Below are positions 39,868 to 51,294 of a stretch of 64,000 nt of DNA, piece by piece (position 1 is the stretch's first letter; the number at the start of each line of letters is the position of its first letter). The position numbers were made by a program, and so were the translations under genes. Source of the stretch: Lonsdalea populi (GTDB taxonomy: Bacteria > Pseudomonadota > Gammaproteobacteria > Enterobacterales > Enterobacteriaceae); the NCBI RefSeq assembly GCF_015999465.1, contig NZ_CP065534.1, positions 2,294,001 to 2,358,000 on the forward strand. The letters are read 5' to 3'. The notes beneath the pieces were generated by a model. That model made no database searches. It had not been told where the DNA came from and worked only from the letters and a program-made list of their open reading frames with translations.

Positions 39868-39897
39868 CCTTCGCCACCTCCTGTGATTATTTTGGAT

Positions 39898-39916
39898 GAC
39901 AACGATTATCATTAAC
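39898..39916 (-). promoter_or_regulatory. Fur box upstream of the achromobactin operon
   Basis: Read on the minus strand, GTTAATGATAATCGTTGTC matches the 19-base Fur consensus GATAATGATAATCATTATC at 16 positions. It lies about 30 bases before the acsF start, where iron-loaded Fur would block transcription of the whole operon. Confidence 0.88.
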
Positions 39917-40160
39917 AATTAGAAGACACAAGTGTTATTTTCTTGATGGAAATATGATGAAATCCTTACAACTGGCAGACTTTAATCATCAATATGTTGA
40001 TGATGAAGTAACTTTCATCGAAAAAGTGAGAAGTTGGAAATGAGAGTTGAAAGTGTAAAGATTAGGATTTGTGGCGGCGATCTCAAAAATAACGTTTAAA
40101 AAAATTGATTAAGATATGCGTAAAATCGATAAATCCGCGAAATCGCACGACGTATCATGC

Positions 40161-40190
40161 AAAAAGCCAGCCTGTTGCCAGGCTGGCTTT
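40161..40190 (-). terminator. Terminator of patA
   Basis: Stem AAAGCCAGCCT (40163-40173) with AGGCTGGCTTT (40180-40190), six-base loop; on the minus strand it is followed by five T. It lies about 45 bases after the patA stop. Confidence 0.88.
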
Positions 40191-40233
40191 GGTCCCGGTC
40201 CAGCCATAGGCTGACCTTTTGCTGCATGGATAA

Positions 40234-41673
<1,440 letters not shown>

Positions 41674-41695
41674 TCACATGATACCGTTATCAGTA

Positions 41696-41713
41696 ATGCA
41701 CAAAACAAGCCAA
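41696..41713 (-). promoter_or_regulatory. Candidate sigma-54 promoter of patA
   Basis: On the minus strand TTGGCTTGTTTTGTGCAT has GG at -24 and GC at -12 with the required ten bases between them. It would start transcription about 35-40 bases before the patA TTG. E. coli patA is known to use sigma-54 with NtrC. The -24 half is imperfect (TTGGCTTG against TTGGCACG). Confidence 0.6.
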
Positions 41714-41853
41714 CTAGCCACCCCTTTATTTCCTGAACTTTACGCTACGTAAAGGTATATTTTTGGTATTAAATCTAAAGATTCCCTCAATTTTAAAAAT
41801 AAAAAAAAGATAGCATTCATAAGGTTATAATAACCCGCCAAAAAATCAATGTG

Positions 41854-41942
41854 ATTGCACCTTATAAGTGCAAAAAAATTATTTTAGCCCTGATAAAGGG
41901 CAAAACAACGGATAAAGGGAAAAAGACGTTTGTGGTCTTTTT
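41854..41942. other. Three closely spaced hairpins upstream of patA
   Basis: In order: TTGCAC-CTTATAA-GTGCAA (about 41854-41872), GCCCT-GATAA-AGGGC (about 41887-41901), and AAAAAGAC-GTTTGTG-GTCTTTTT (41920-41942). The last has T runs at both ends and could terminate transcription in either direction. They may insulate patA from transcripts entering from the right, or belong to an unrecognised small RNA. Confidence 0.45.
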
Positions 41943-42890
41943 ATGACCCTGATTTCATATAATTTTAGGAAATAACATATGCACGCTAAATAATGATGGG
42001 CCTGGCTGATTAATAGCACCACTCAGCGCGGCCTGTGCGCACGTCCTTTTCAACGACCCGACGCGTTCACGCACGGAAAATCGCGCGACCAAGCACCGGA
42101 TTCATCGCCAAATCACTCTCACGTCAATCGCCATCGAAGAATATGCCGGCGATCGTTTCGTTTCAGGAGAAAATCATAGGGTCAAACGGCACAATGAAAT
42201 ACGAGTAAATAGCGATGATGGACAAACAGTCAATGACATCCGTTATGCCTTAAACGCCCTCACATTCAGGTTATTGCTGGGGGTTATCCCATAATCATAA
42301 ATAACCTACATAATAAAAGTGTCATTCATTTAATAACTAAAACAACTTAGCCCACGCGGTCATTGAAAAATAGCAAGCATTGTCATCTTATTCCTTCCAC
42401 CCGCTTTGCGGCCTCGTTCATTCTTTTTATAACGTGAAGCATCCCTGTCTCCCACTCGCGGGGATTGATCTCATAAAAAAGAAAAATCATCAGTAAAAAC
42501 ATGAACATAAAAAACTTTAGTGCTATTCCCTTTCATTTTAGAAAAATCACTGATGAATCAAACCCCATTTAATACAAAGCAAAAACATCATTTAAACAAA
42601 GTAAAAACACGAAACCTCACAGTGATTTCTGAATAGCAAAAGCATGAAACATGCGCAGGACAGGTTATTCATCCCACAACGATAAAATGATTAAGTCACT
42701 TATATAACTAAATTAATCAAGTATTGTTTATTATTGAGAGCCACATCCCCTATTTAAGGTAAATACTGAGAAAATTTAAAATTGGAGAGACAGATCAAAA
42801 TATCAGACGTGATGCGATACCTATAGTACCCGCGACAAAAGTAAGTCAATGTTAATTAACGCACACGTTTCTGTGAGTAATGAGGATTCT

Positions 42891-44231
42891 ATGGACTTTA
42901 TCATTCAACTGGTCATTGTCCTGATCTGTCTATTTTACGGCGCAAGAAAAGGTGGGATCGCGCTGGGATTACTAGGCGGTATCGGACTGGTCATACTGGT
43001 CTTCTTTTTTAAACTCGAACCAGGGAAACCGCCGGTCGACGTCATGCTGGTCATTATTTCCGTCGTCGCCGCGTCGGCTACGCTGCAAGCCTCCGGCGGA
43101 CTTGACGTCATGCTGCAAATGGCCGAGAAAATGCTGAGACGCAACCCCAAATATGTCTCTATCATCGCACCTTTCGTCACCTGTATTCTGACTATTCTCT
43201 GCGGCACCGGGCATGTGGTTTACACCATTTTGCCGATTATCTACGACGTTGCGATTAAAAATAACATCCGTCCGGAAAGGCCAATGGCCGCCAGCTCCAT
43301 CGGCGCTCAGATGGGCGTTATTGCCAGTCCGGTTTCCGTCGCCGTCGTCTCACTGGTGGCGATGCTGGCCAACTTCACGTTCCACGGCAAACATCTGGAA
43401 TTCCTCGACCTGCTGGCCATCACCATCCCCTCCACCCTGATGGGCATCCTGGCTATTGGAATTTTCAGCTGGTTTCGCGGAAAGGAACTGGATAACGACC
43501 CGGAGTTTCAGAAATTTATTTCCGTGCCGGAAAACCGGGAATACGTCTACGGCGACACCGCGACGCTGCTGGACAAAAAACTGCCGCGCAGCAACTGGAT
43601 CGCCATGTGGATTTTCCTGACCACCATTGCCGCCGTCGCGCTGATGGGAGCAATGGAGGAACTCCGCCCGGCCTTCAACGGCAAAGCGCTGTCGATGGTC
43701 CTGGTCATTCAGATGTTTATGCTGGTGTCCGGCGCCCTGATTATCATTATTACCAAAACCAATCCGGCCTCAATTTCCAAAAATGAGGTCTTCCGTTCGG
43801 GCATGATCGCTATTGTCGCCGTGTACGGTATCGCCTGGATGGCGGAAACCATGTTCGGTGCGCACCTGGAACAGATTAAAACAACCCTCGGCACGCTGGT
43901 GGTGGAGTATCCCTGGGCCTATGCGATCATCCTGCTGTTGGTGTCCAAATTCGTCAACTCGCAGGCCGCCGCGCTCGCCGCTATCGTTCCCGTTGCACTG
44001 GCTATCGGCGTGAATCCCGCCTACATCGTGGCTTCCGCGCCTGCCTGCTACGGCTATTATATTCTTCCGACCTATCCGAGCGACCTGGCGGCCATTCAGT
44101 TCGACCGTTCGGGAACAACGCATATCGGTCGTTTTGTGATTAACCACAGCTTCATTCTTCCCGGCCTGATTGGCGTATCGACATCCTGTGCTTTTGGATG
44201 GGTTTTCGCCGCCATGTACGGCTACTACTAA
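42891..44231 (+). CDS. dcuB: Anaerobic C4-dicarboxylate transporter DcuB
   Basis: Inner-membrane antiporter of 446 residues, exactly the E. coli DcuB length and highly similar throughout. It exchanges fumarate, malate or aspartate for succinate in fumarate respiration. The family segments [34 protein letters not shown] and [20 protein letters not shown] are intact. The ATG at 42891 has GAGG ahead and matches the family start; the frame is open from 42849. A terminator follows directly. In E. coli control is by DcuSR and FNR; no such site was confirmed here. Confidence 0.95.
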   Translation: MDFIIQLVIVLICLFYGARKGGIALGLLGGIGLVILVFFFKLEPGKPPVDVMLVIISVVAASATLQASGGLDVMLQMAEKMLRRNPKYVSIIAPFVTCILTILCGTGHVVYTILPIIYDVAIKNNIRPERPMAASSIGAQMGVIASPVSVAVVSLVAMLANFTFHGKHLEFLDLLAITIPSTLMGILAIGIFSWFRGKELDNDPEFQKFISVPENREYVYGDTATLLDKKLPRSNWIAMWIFLTTIAAVALMGAMEELRPAFNGKALSMVLVIQMFMLVSGALIIIITKTNPASISKNEVFRSGMIAIVAVYGIAWMAETMFGAHLEQIKTTLGTLVVEYPWAYAIILLLVSKFVNSQAAALAAIVPVALAIGVNPAYIVASAPACYGYYILPTYPSDLAAIQFDRSGTTHIGRFVINHSFILPGLIGVSTSCAFGWVFAAMYGYY

Positions 44232-44243
44232 GTCTCACCGCCG

Positions 44244-44273
44244 CCACCGGCGCCTTATGGCGTCGGTGGTTTT
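44244..44273 (+). terminator. Terminator of dcuB
   Basis: Stem CCACCGGCGCC (44244-44254) with GGCGTCGGTGG (44259-44269), one G-T pair, four-base loop, then TTTT. It begins 12 bases after the dcuB stop. Confidence 0.88.
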
Positions 44274-44608
44274 CCCTGAAGTCAGCATAACCCCCCCGTC
44301 GTCATGCTGACTGGTCTATTTTCCACTCCTACGGCCGCTTACCGGGACTGCACGCGGGGCTATCACCAGAATTCGACTCACGCCAGCGCCTGCGTCGTAT
44401 CTATGCTGCGCGCCAGCCATCGTAAATCAACGGTCGCCAGCGGGAGCTACTTTAAAAGACGATTCCTTTGAAAAAATTCACAAACAGCCGGGCAGTTAGT
44501 CGCCCCAGACGGAGAACGAGGACTCGAGGCTGGCCGGGGCATTGGCTCCAGTTAGCCAGTCTTGCGCTTTCAGCGTGTGACATGATTGGGAGGCAATGTC
44601 ATGAGGAG

Positions 44609-44644
44609 AAAAAAGCGCAGCGCGACGACGTCGCACTGCGCTTT
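44609..44644 (-). terminator. Terminator of gltP
   Basis: Stem AAAGCGCAG (44612-44620) with CTGCGCTTT (44636-44644); the loop can pair further. On the minus strand it is followed by six T. It lies about 50 bases after the gltP stop. Confidence 0.88.
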
Positions 44645-44696
44645 AAACAGGGACTTCACCGATTTCGGCTCAGTCCCGCTATGACAAAAAGAAATA

Positions 44697-46007
44697 TCAG
44701 TTGGTGGCCTTCGCACTCAGGCCGCGGATCTGACTTTCGTATGAACGCGCTTTTTTCTCGTCGAACTGTCCTTCCCACTTGGCGATGACCAGCACGGCAA
44801 GGGCATTCCCCACCACGTTTAACGCGGTACGCGCCATATCTAGAATACGATCGACGCCAGCAATGAAGGCCAGACCTTCTAGCGGGATACCCACGCTGCC
44901 GAGCGTCGCCAAAAGGACCACGAAGGATACGCCCGGGACACCGGCGATCCCTTTGGAGGTCAGCATTAACGTCAGTACCAGCACCACTTCCTGACCAATG
45001 GTCAGGTCGATGCCATACAGCTGCGCGATAAAGATAGCCGCAATGCTCTGGTAGAGCGTGGAACCATCCAGATTGAAGGAATAGCCCGTCGGCACCACAA
45101 AGCTGGTGATGGCCTTTGGCGCACCATAAGCTTCCATCTTTTCAATAATACGTGGCAGAACCGTTTCCGAGCTTGCCGTAGAGTACGCCAGAATCAGCTC
45201 GTCTTTCAGGATACGGATGAGCATGCTGACCCGCAGTCCGCAAACGCGCGCCACCAGTCCTAACACCACCAATGCAAAGAAAACGATCGCCGCATAAACC
45301 ATTACGACCAGTTTTGCCAGCGGCCAGAGCGAAGCGAAACCGAAGTTGGCGACGGTCACGGCAATCAGCGCGAAGACCCCAACTGGCGCATAGCGCATGA
45401 TCATATGGGTCACTTTAAACATCGTTTCCGATGCGCTGCGGAAAACGTTCAGCAGCGGATCACGCTGTTCGCGCGGCAACGAAGACAGGCCCAGACCGAA
45501 CAGCACGGAGAAAAAGATCAGCGGCAGCATGTCCCCTTTCGCCATGGCGTCGAAAATGTTAGGCGGAATGAGCGATAGAATCGTCCCAACCAGGCTATGC
45601 GCACCGCTCTGTACCTGCTCGGTGGTTTTCTCATATTGTGAAATATCGACGCTGGTCAATGTCGACATATCGATGCCGTGGCCCGGCTGGAAAACATTCG
45701 CCAGCGTAATGCCGAGGATGATCGCCACCGTCGTCACCACTTCAAAGTAGAGAATGGTTTTCAAACCGATACGGCCCAGCTTCTTGGCGTCGCCCACTCC
45801 GGCAATGCCGACCACCAGCGTGGTAATCACAATCGGTACCACGATCATTTTGATCAACCGAATGAAGATATCTCCGGCCGGGCTGAGAACATTGACGATC
45901 AGCCACTGTTTTTCGGTCGGATGTTCATGCAAAAAGGCCCCAAGGGCAATACCAATAACCAGGGCGATGAGAATTTGCCACGCCAGGCTAATTTTTCTTT
46001 TTTTCAT
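44697..46007 (-). CDS. gltP: Glutamate/aspartate:proton symporter GltP
   Basis: Inner-membrane symporter of 436 residues, DAACS family, one residue shorter than E. coli GltP and closely similar. Segments GDIFIRLIKMIVVPIVITTLV, YSTASSETVLPRIIEKM (the substrate-loop serine run) and GYSFNLDGSTLYQSIAAIFIAQ are present. It takes up glutamate and aspartate. The ATG at 46007 follows GGAAAG and fits the E. coli start; 13 additional upstream codons from 46046 are less likely. Confidence 0.95.
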   Translation of the reverse strand: MKKRKISLAWQILIALVIGIALGAFLHEHPTEKQWLIVNVLSPAGDIFIRLIKMIVVPIVITTLVVGIAGVGDAKKLGRIGLKTILYFEVVTTVAIILGITLANVFQPGHGIDMSTLTSVDISQYEKTTEQVQSGAHSLVGTILSLIPPNIFDAMAKGDMLPLIFFSVLFGLGLSSLPREQRDPLLNVFRSASETMFKVTHMIMRYAPVGVFALIAVTVANFGFASLWPLAKLVVMVYAAIVFFALVVLGLVARVCGLRVSMLIRILKDELILAYSTASSETVLPRIIEKMEAYGAPKAITSFVVPTGYSFNLDGSTLYQSIAAIFIAQLYGIDLTIGQEVVLVLTLMLTSKGIAGVPGVSFVVLLATLGSVGIPLEGLAFIAGVDRILDMARTALNVVGNALAVLVIAKWEGQFDEKKARSYESQIRGLSAKATN

Positions 46008-46652
46008 ATCACTTTCCATTTCCTGTGCTCCGATCCTCGCAGGCAACGGTTCTACCGGCGCCTCACGCCATCGCGGATACTGAATATGTCAGACGAGGGG
46101 GAGGTTACAAAGATGAGGTGGGTTTTATTATTGCAGCGGCCGAATGAGGCGGGCTGTCTATTTATTATGCAAACAGTTATTCGCATAAACCGAACAACCA
46201 TCTGTATCTAAAAACAAAACCGCTGTTTTTATCAACAATGCATCTTGTCTAAGTTGTTGTTAAAGCGGGGATGCTACTATCCCAGGTAGGCGAGATCAAG
46301 CCAATCATAGATAAGCATTTTCGTCATTATGCTGTTAAGGAATGCGATTTCTCCTGCTTTGGCTACAGAAAAATCAGGAATATCAATGCCATTTTTTAGC
46401 GTTATTAAGAATATAAGAGCGCTCATCCACGCTGCAAAAAAGTTGAAGAATGGGCAGGAAACGAGAGCTAAAAAGGAGAAATCAATTTTTTTGCGTATTA
46501 CGCCGAGGTAAAAATCGCTAATCAACCGGTGAGGTTATCAGTCGTACCGATGCTTTCAGAAAATAGCGGCAAGAAAGCTAATGACGATAAGGTTGAAGTT
46601 CACACGGCGCTGGCAAGCAAAGATCTTGTTCGCCAGCGCCGTCCGACAGGCG
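46008..46652. other. Intergenic region between gltP and cbl
   Basis: About 645 bases. It should contain the gltP promoter. Two overlapping frames (46277-46525 minus with a TTG start, and 46329-46511 plus) have neither ribosome sites nor similarity. The right part is AT-rich, with nothing else I can name. Confidence 0.45.
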
Positions 46653-47609
46653 TCAGATCTGGTAATCAATGACGTTTTCGTTATCGCTTTCAGAGAAGAC
46701 TCGCTGCTTTATCTCTTCTGGCGTCAGTTCCGGGTTGCAGAGTTGGATAAAGTGCCAGGTATAATTGCGCTGCAACTGACCGCGCTTGAGTCCCAGCCAG
46801 ACCGTATTGGCTTCGAACAAGTGTTCCGCTTCAAGGCGCACCAACCCTGCATCGCGCACGGGATCGTAAGATCTGTCCGCTAAAATCCCCACGCCTAACC
46901 CTAATTCGACATAGGTTTTAATGACGTCGGAGTCCTGCGCGCTGATGGAGATATGGGGAGAAAGTCCCGCAGCGAGAAACGCCCGATCGATGCGCGAGCG
47001 GCCGGTGATGCCCTGACGATAGGTGATCAGCGGCACCGTATTGAGTTTCTCCAACGTGATGGGACTGCCGTCCGCCAGCGGATGTCCGGACGGCACCAGA
47101 ATGGAGTGGTGCCAGCGGTAGTAAGGAAAAGCGGTCAACGACGTCGCATTCATGAGCTGTTCAGACGCAATGCCGATGTCCGCTTCGCCCGCGTCCAGCA
47201 TCGCCACAATCTCTTCCGGCGTCCCCTGATGCAGCACCAGCTGTACCTGCGGATATTGCGCCCGAAACGACTGGATCACCGAAGGCAAACTATACCGCGC
47301 CTGGGTGTGCGTGGTGGCGATCACCAATGTGCCAGCATCGTTATCGCTGAATACATTGGCTAGCCTGCGGATATGGTTGGCATCGTTCAGGATACGTTCG
47401 GCCATCACCAGCAGTGCTTTCCCTGGCTCCGTCATCCCCAACAGACGCTTGCCGCGCCGGATGAAAATTTCGATGCCCAGCTCATCTTCCAGCTCACGAA
47501 TATGACGGCTTACCCCCGACTGCGAGGTATAGAGCGTGTTCGCCACCTCGGTCAGGTTATAGTTGCATCGTGCAGATTCCCGAATGATTCTCAGTTGTTG
47601 AAAGTTCAC
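46653..47609 (-). CDS. cbl: LysR-type regulator Cbl (CysB-like)
   Basis: Regulator of 318 residues, very similar to E. coli Cbl, which activates genes for sulfonate and sulfate-ester use when sulfate is scarce. The HTH covers LTEVANTLYTSQSGVSRHIREL (residues about 18-40) and the effector domain shows ATTHTQARYSLPSVI and ITYRQGITGRSRID, the sulfate/adenylylsulfate-sensing region. The GTG at 47609 is chosen because the protein then begins (M)NFQQL like Cbl and CysB; an upstream GTG at 47642 is possible. Its targets (tauABCD, ssu) are not in this window. Confidence 0.93.
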   Translation of the reverse strand: MNFQQLRIIRESARCNYNLTEVANTLYTSQSGVSRHIRELEDELGIEIFIRRGKRLLGMTEPGKALLVMAERILNDANHIRRLANVFSDNDAGTLVIATTHTQARYSLPSVIQSFRAQYPQVQLVLHQGTPEEIVAMLDAGEADIGIASEQLMNATSLTAFPYYRWHHSILVPSGHPLADGSPITLEKLNTVPLITYRQGITGRSRIDRAFLAAGLSPHISISAQDSDVIKTYVELGLGVGILADRSYDPVRDAGLVRLEAEHLFEANTVWLGLKRGQLQRNYTWHFIQLCNPELTPEEIKQRVFSESDNENVIDYQI

Positions 47610-48408
47610 ACTTCGCCCCACCTTTGTGCTACCTGTTAGCACTATTCATACGAAGTAATGTTATTCCGTACAAATAAATAAAATTTTCTACATATAACTT
47701 TTAAAGACATAGAACACCGCAATATTCGTATATCCGCCCTACAGGCCGCGACTGACGGCCCGCTGCAGGCAGCGTCGTGATGTCATTCATCAGGATCGAG
47801 ACGGTGATAAAAGGAATTTTTTTGCGCTATCCGCCGGATTGCTGTCGGGATTCCTCTTTTTCGGGACGTTTCTCATCTCAGACTATCCGACGGCGTCGTA
47901 GTCTAGCGGATGCTATCTGGCTTTTGGACTGATCGCCCTGCCACGGGTATCGCCTGTTTGGTCTAGGGCGTCACTAGCGCCATGCGCATCAAGCCGCAGT
48001 CCGTCGTCAGCGCCGACGTTATTTACTAACGGCCTCCCCCGCTTCTTTCTGTACTAGGGAAAACCACGGGGCAAGCACGCTTCTTCCCCCTGAATAACGC
48101 CGCGAGCCAACGCCGACACACCATCTGTTACTGCACCATGTTCACCTGACCTCACGCCGCTATGACGGCGATCATTAAATCCCTCGTCCGCATCGGTCAT
48201 CATCAGACGCCAGGACACCGTATCCGGACTGCGCCGCCACGAGCCCTCCGCGTAACAAACCCGGCTTAGAAAGCGTTCAGCCTCAGCAAAATCGGCAAAA
48301 AGCAGGCTAAGCTTCAAAGCAGGACAAGGTACGCGGCTCACGACAAGCAACGCCGCCGATACGCAATTCGGAGCGCTCTCCAGCGGGAGCGCCGAAGGAG
48401 ATACCCAC
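47610..48408. other. Intergenic region with possible membrane-protein remnant
   Basis: About 800 bases between cbl and fdhF. Between about 47815 and 47970 one plus frame reads LSAGLLSGFLFFGTFLISDYP, then a stop and a frameshift. This looks like a decayed membrane transporter, though no family is certain. The minus-strand frame 48054-48539 overlaps fdhF and is probably spurious. Confidence 0.4.
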
Positions 48409-50559
48409 ATGAAGAAAGTGATCACCGTCTGCCCATACTGCGGGTCAGGCTGCAAAATCAATCTGCTGGTTGAGAACAATAAAGTCGTCGGCGCGGAAGG
48501 CGCACAGGGTGTGACCAACGAAGGCGAGCTGTGCCTCAAAGGCTACTACGGCTGGGACTTCCTGAACGATACCAAGCTGCTCACGCCGCGGTTGAAAACC
48601 CCGATGATCCGCCGGCATAAAGGCGCGCAGTTCGAAGTGGTCTCGTGGGATGAAGCCATTGCGTTCGCCAGCTCGCGACTGTTAGCGATTCGCGAGAAAT
48701 ACGGTCCCGACGCCATCATGCACACTGGCTCTTCCCGCGGCCCCGGTAACGAAACCAACTACGTGATGCAGAAGTTCGCCCGGGCGGTCACCGGCACCAA
48801 TAACGTCGACTGCTGCGCCCGAGTATGCCACGGCCCTTCGGTTTCCGGCCTCGACGTGACGCTTGGCAATGGCGCAATGAGCAACTCGATTTGCGAAATC
48901 GAGCATACCGAGTGCGTACTGGTCTTCGGCTATAACGCCGCCGATTCACACCCTATTGTCGCCCGCCGCATCCTCAAGGCGCGCGCGCGCGGCGCCAAGA
49001 TCATCGTCTGCGATCCGCGCCACATTGAAACCGCCCGCATCGCCGACTTGTGGCTACCGTTAAAAAACGGCTCCAATATGGCGCTGGTTAACGCTTTCGC
49101 CAACGTGCTGATTAATGAAGGCCTCTACGACAAGGCGTTTGTAGAACACCATACCGAGGGCTTCGATGAATATCGCGCCATCGTCGAGAAATACACGCCC
49201 GAGTACGTCGCCGAGATCACCGGGCTGGAACCCTCGCTGATCCGCGAGGCGATCCGCATGTATGCCGCCGCCCCTTCCGCCACTATTCTCTGGGGCATGG
49301 GCGTGACGCAGTGGACGCAGGGGGTGGACGTGGTTAAGGGGCTGTCCGGACTGGCGCTGCTGACCGGTAATCTGGGCCGCCCCAACGTCGGCGTTGGCCC
49401 GGTGCGCGGACAAAACAACGTGCAGGGCGCTTGCGACATGGGCGCGCTGCCCAACCTGTTCCCCGGCTATCAGGACGTCACCGATCCGGATATCCGCGCC
49501 AAGTTCGCCCAAGCCTGGGACGTGCCGTCCCTGCCAGCGCATAAAGGATTTACGCTGACCGACGTGCCGCACAAAATAAAAGCCGGGAAAATTAAAGCCA
49601 ACTACCTGATGGGCGAAGATCCGCTGCAAACCGAGCCGGACCTGTCGCTGGTGCGCCAAACATTCGATGAGCTGGAATTGCTGATCGTTCAGGATATTTT
49701 CATGACCAAGACGGCATCCGTCGCCGACGTTATTTTTCCGGCGACCTCATGGGGAGAGCACGAGGGCGTTTACTCCTCTGCCGATCGCAGCTTCCAGCGC
49801 TTTTATAAAGCGGTAGATCCTCAGGGTAACGTGAAACCCGACTGGGAAATCATCAGTCTGATGGCGACCGCCATGGGCTATCCGATGCACTACCGCAATA
49901 CGCAGGAAATCTGGGACGAAATGCGCGAGCTGTGTCCGCTCTATACTGGCGCCACCTACGAAAAAATGGCCGGTCTGGCCTGTATTCCGTGGCCCTGTGA
50001 GACGCCAGACAGTCCCGGAACGCCGTGGCTCTACGCCGGCAGCCAATTCGACCGCCCTAACGGCAAGGGTCTGCTGTTCGCCACCGAGTGGCATCCGCCG
50101 ATGGAGCAAACCGACAGCCAATATCCGCTGATCCTCTGTACGGTGCGCGAAGTCGGCCACTATTCCTGCCGTTCCATGACCGGTAACTGCACCGCCTTGC
50201 AAACGCTGGCGGATGAACCGGGCTACGTGCAAATCAATCCGGTCGACGCGGCCGCACTGGGGTTACAGGATCAGCAACTGAGCTGGGTGGCGTCGCGGCG
50301 CGGCAAAGTTATCAGCCGGGCCGCAGTCAGCGAGCGCATCAATAAAGGTGCCGTTTATATGACCTACCAGTGGTGGATCGGCGCCTGCAACGAACTGACG
50401 CTCGACGAGGTAGACCCTATCGCCAAAACGCCGGAATACAAGCACTGTGCAGTGAGGCTGGAACCGATCGCGGACCAACGCTGGGCGGAAGAGTATGTGC
50501 AGAAGGAATACAGCAAGCTGAAAGCGCATCTGCGCGACACGGCTGAAGTGACACACTGA
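48409..50559 (+). CDS. fdhF: Formate dehydrogenase H, cysteine form (FdhF)
   Basis: Molybdopterin enzyme of 716 residues, co-linear with E. coli FdhF (715). It oxidises formate to CO2. The [4Fe-4S] cysteines Cys8, Cys11, Cys15 and Cys42 and Lys44 are intact. The catalytic position 140, selenocysteine (UGA) in E. coli, is a cysteine here (TGC at 48826-48828), followed by His141, so no Sec machinery is needed. RGQNNVQGACDMGALP and other cofactor-site motifs remain. The ATG follows AAGGAG. The gene stands alone; hydrogenase-3 genes are not seen in this window. A hairpin terminator follows. Confidence 0.96.
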   Translation: MKKVITVCPYCGSGCKINLLVENNKVVGAEGAQGVTNEGELCLKGYYGWDFLNDTKLLTPRLKTPMIRRHKGAQFEVVSWDEAIAFASSRLLAIREKYGPDAIMHTGSSRGPGNETNYVMQKFARAVTGTNNVDCCARVCHGPSVSGLDVTLGNGAMSNSICEIEHTECVLVFGYNAADSHPIVARRILKARARGAKIIVCDPRHIETARIADLWLPLKNGSNMALVNAFANVLINEGLYDKAFVEHHTEGFDEYRAIVEKYTPEYVAEITGLEPSLIREAIRMYAAAPSATILWGMGVTQWTQGVDVVKGLSGLALLTGNLGRPNVGVGPVRGQNNVQGACDMGALPNLFPGYQDVTDPDIRAKFAQAWDVPSLPAHKGFTLTDVPHKIKAGKIKANYLMGEDPLQTEPDLSLVRQTFDELELLIVQDIFMTKTASVADVIFPATSWGEHEGVYSSADRSFQRFYKAVDPQGNVKPDWEIISLMATAMGYPMHYRNTQEIWDEMRELCPLYTGATYEKMAGLACIPWPCETPDSPGTPWLYAGSQFDRPNGKGLLFATEWHPPMEQTDSQYPLILCTVREVGHYSCRSMTGNCTALQTLADEPGYVQINPVDAAALGLQDQQLSWVASRRGKVISRAAVSERINKGAVYMTYQWWIGACNELTLDEVDPIAKTPEYKHCAVRLEPIADQRWAEEYVQKEYSKLKAHLRDTAEVTH

Positions 50560-51294
50560 ACATCACCGAACTAACGCGCCCTGCTCATGGGCGCGTTTAC
50601 CCAAGCTGCCATCCCCTTTCAATAAGCCCGACGTCATGGACCGGACAGGCGAATGCTGTTTTTATTTCTCTTGTGGTTTTGTCAATAGACGCACATCACA
50701 GAGATGAAAAATATTGGCATGATATTTAACGACGGCAATACCAACAAATAACATAGCAATTACATACCTGATGGGAATTTAATTTTTCCTTTCATCGCCG
50801 TAACGATATCAATAATAGTTGACGGATATTTCCACCAATATTGTGACGTCCAAGCGCGTTATCTAAATAATAGTTCTGACGTCATATCGCCGCGTTAATC
50901 GATTTAATAAATCACACCGGCAATTCAATCCGCTGCTAATTTAACCACAACCATAAGTAAACCAAATACCTAATCCAAGAGAATAACCCCCAGATAATTA
51001 CACCCATTAAATTTAACAAAAACAATTAGATAAAATTTAAAAACACACAAGACGCGGTACTTCTATTACGCGTAAGTATCAAAAAAAGCTCATTTTTCAC
51101 TTTTTTTAGCGACATTTGTATTTCCCCTGGCGGGAAAAAACGGTAAAACCCTTGACTCGCTGTTATTCAATAAGGCAAACACAATACGCCCAATAACAAG
51201 TCAGGGTGTCGGCTGAGTGTGAGGAAATACGCATGAAACGCCACACTGCAATAACACGGTGTTGTCTATACACATTCATCAACATGAGGTTCGT
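50560..51294. other. Intergenic region between fdhF and the symporter gene
   Basis: About 735 bases. After the fdhF terminator it is AT-rich with no coding frame. The right end must contain the promoter of the symporter gene. No RNA gene was recognised. Confidence 0.5.
50573..50598 (+). terminator. Terminator of fdhF
   Basis: Stem AACGCGCCC (50573-50581) with GGGCGCGTT (50589-50597), seven-base loop and a short T run. It begins 14 bases after the stop codon. Confidence 0.75.

Larger units (their letters stand above)
44232..44696. other. Convergent intergenic region between dcuB and gltP
   Basis: About 465 bases between two convergent genes. Apart from the terminators of dcuB (44244) and gltP (44609) it holds a third hairpin, GTCAGCAT (44281-44288) with ATGCTGAC (44304-44311). 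A plus-strand frame at 44468-44788 lacks similarity and overlaps gltP. Confidence 0.5.

Noticed and set aside
46277..46525. 82-codon hydrophobic minus frame between gltP and cbl
   Set aside because: It starts at TTG without a ribosome site, and an equally open frame lies opposite.
48320..48360. Possible sigma-54 promoter (GG-N10-GC) before fdhF
   Set aside because: The GG and GC have the right spacing, but the flanking bases fit the consensus poorly; chance is a good explanation.
48054..48539. 161-codon minus frame overlapping the fdhF start
   Set aside because: It overlaps the conserved iron-sulfur N-terminus of fdhF and has no similarity of its own.
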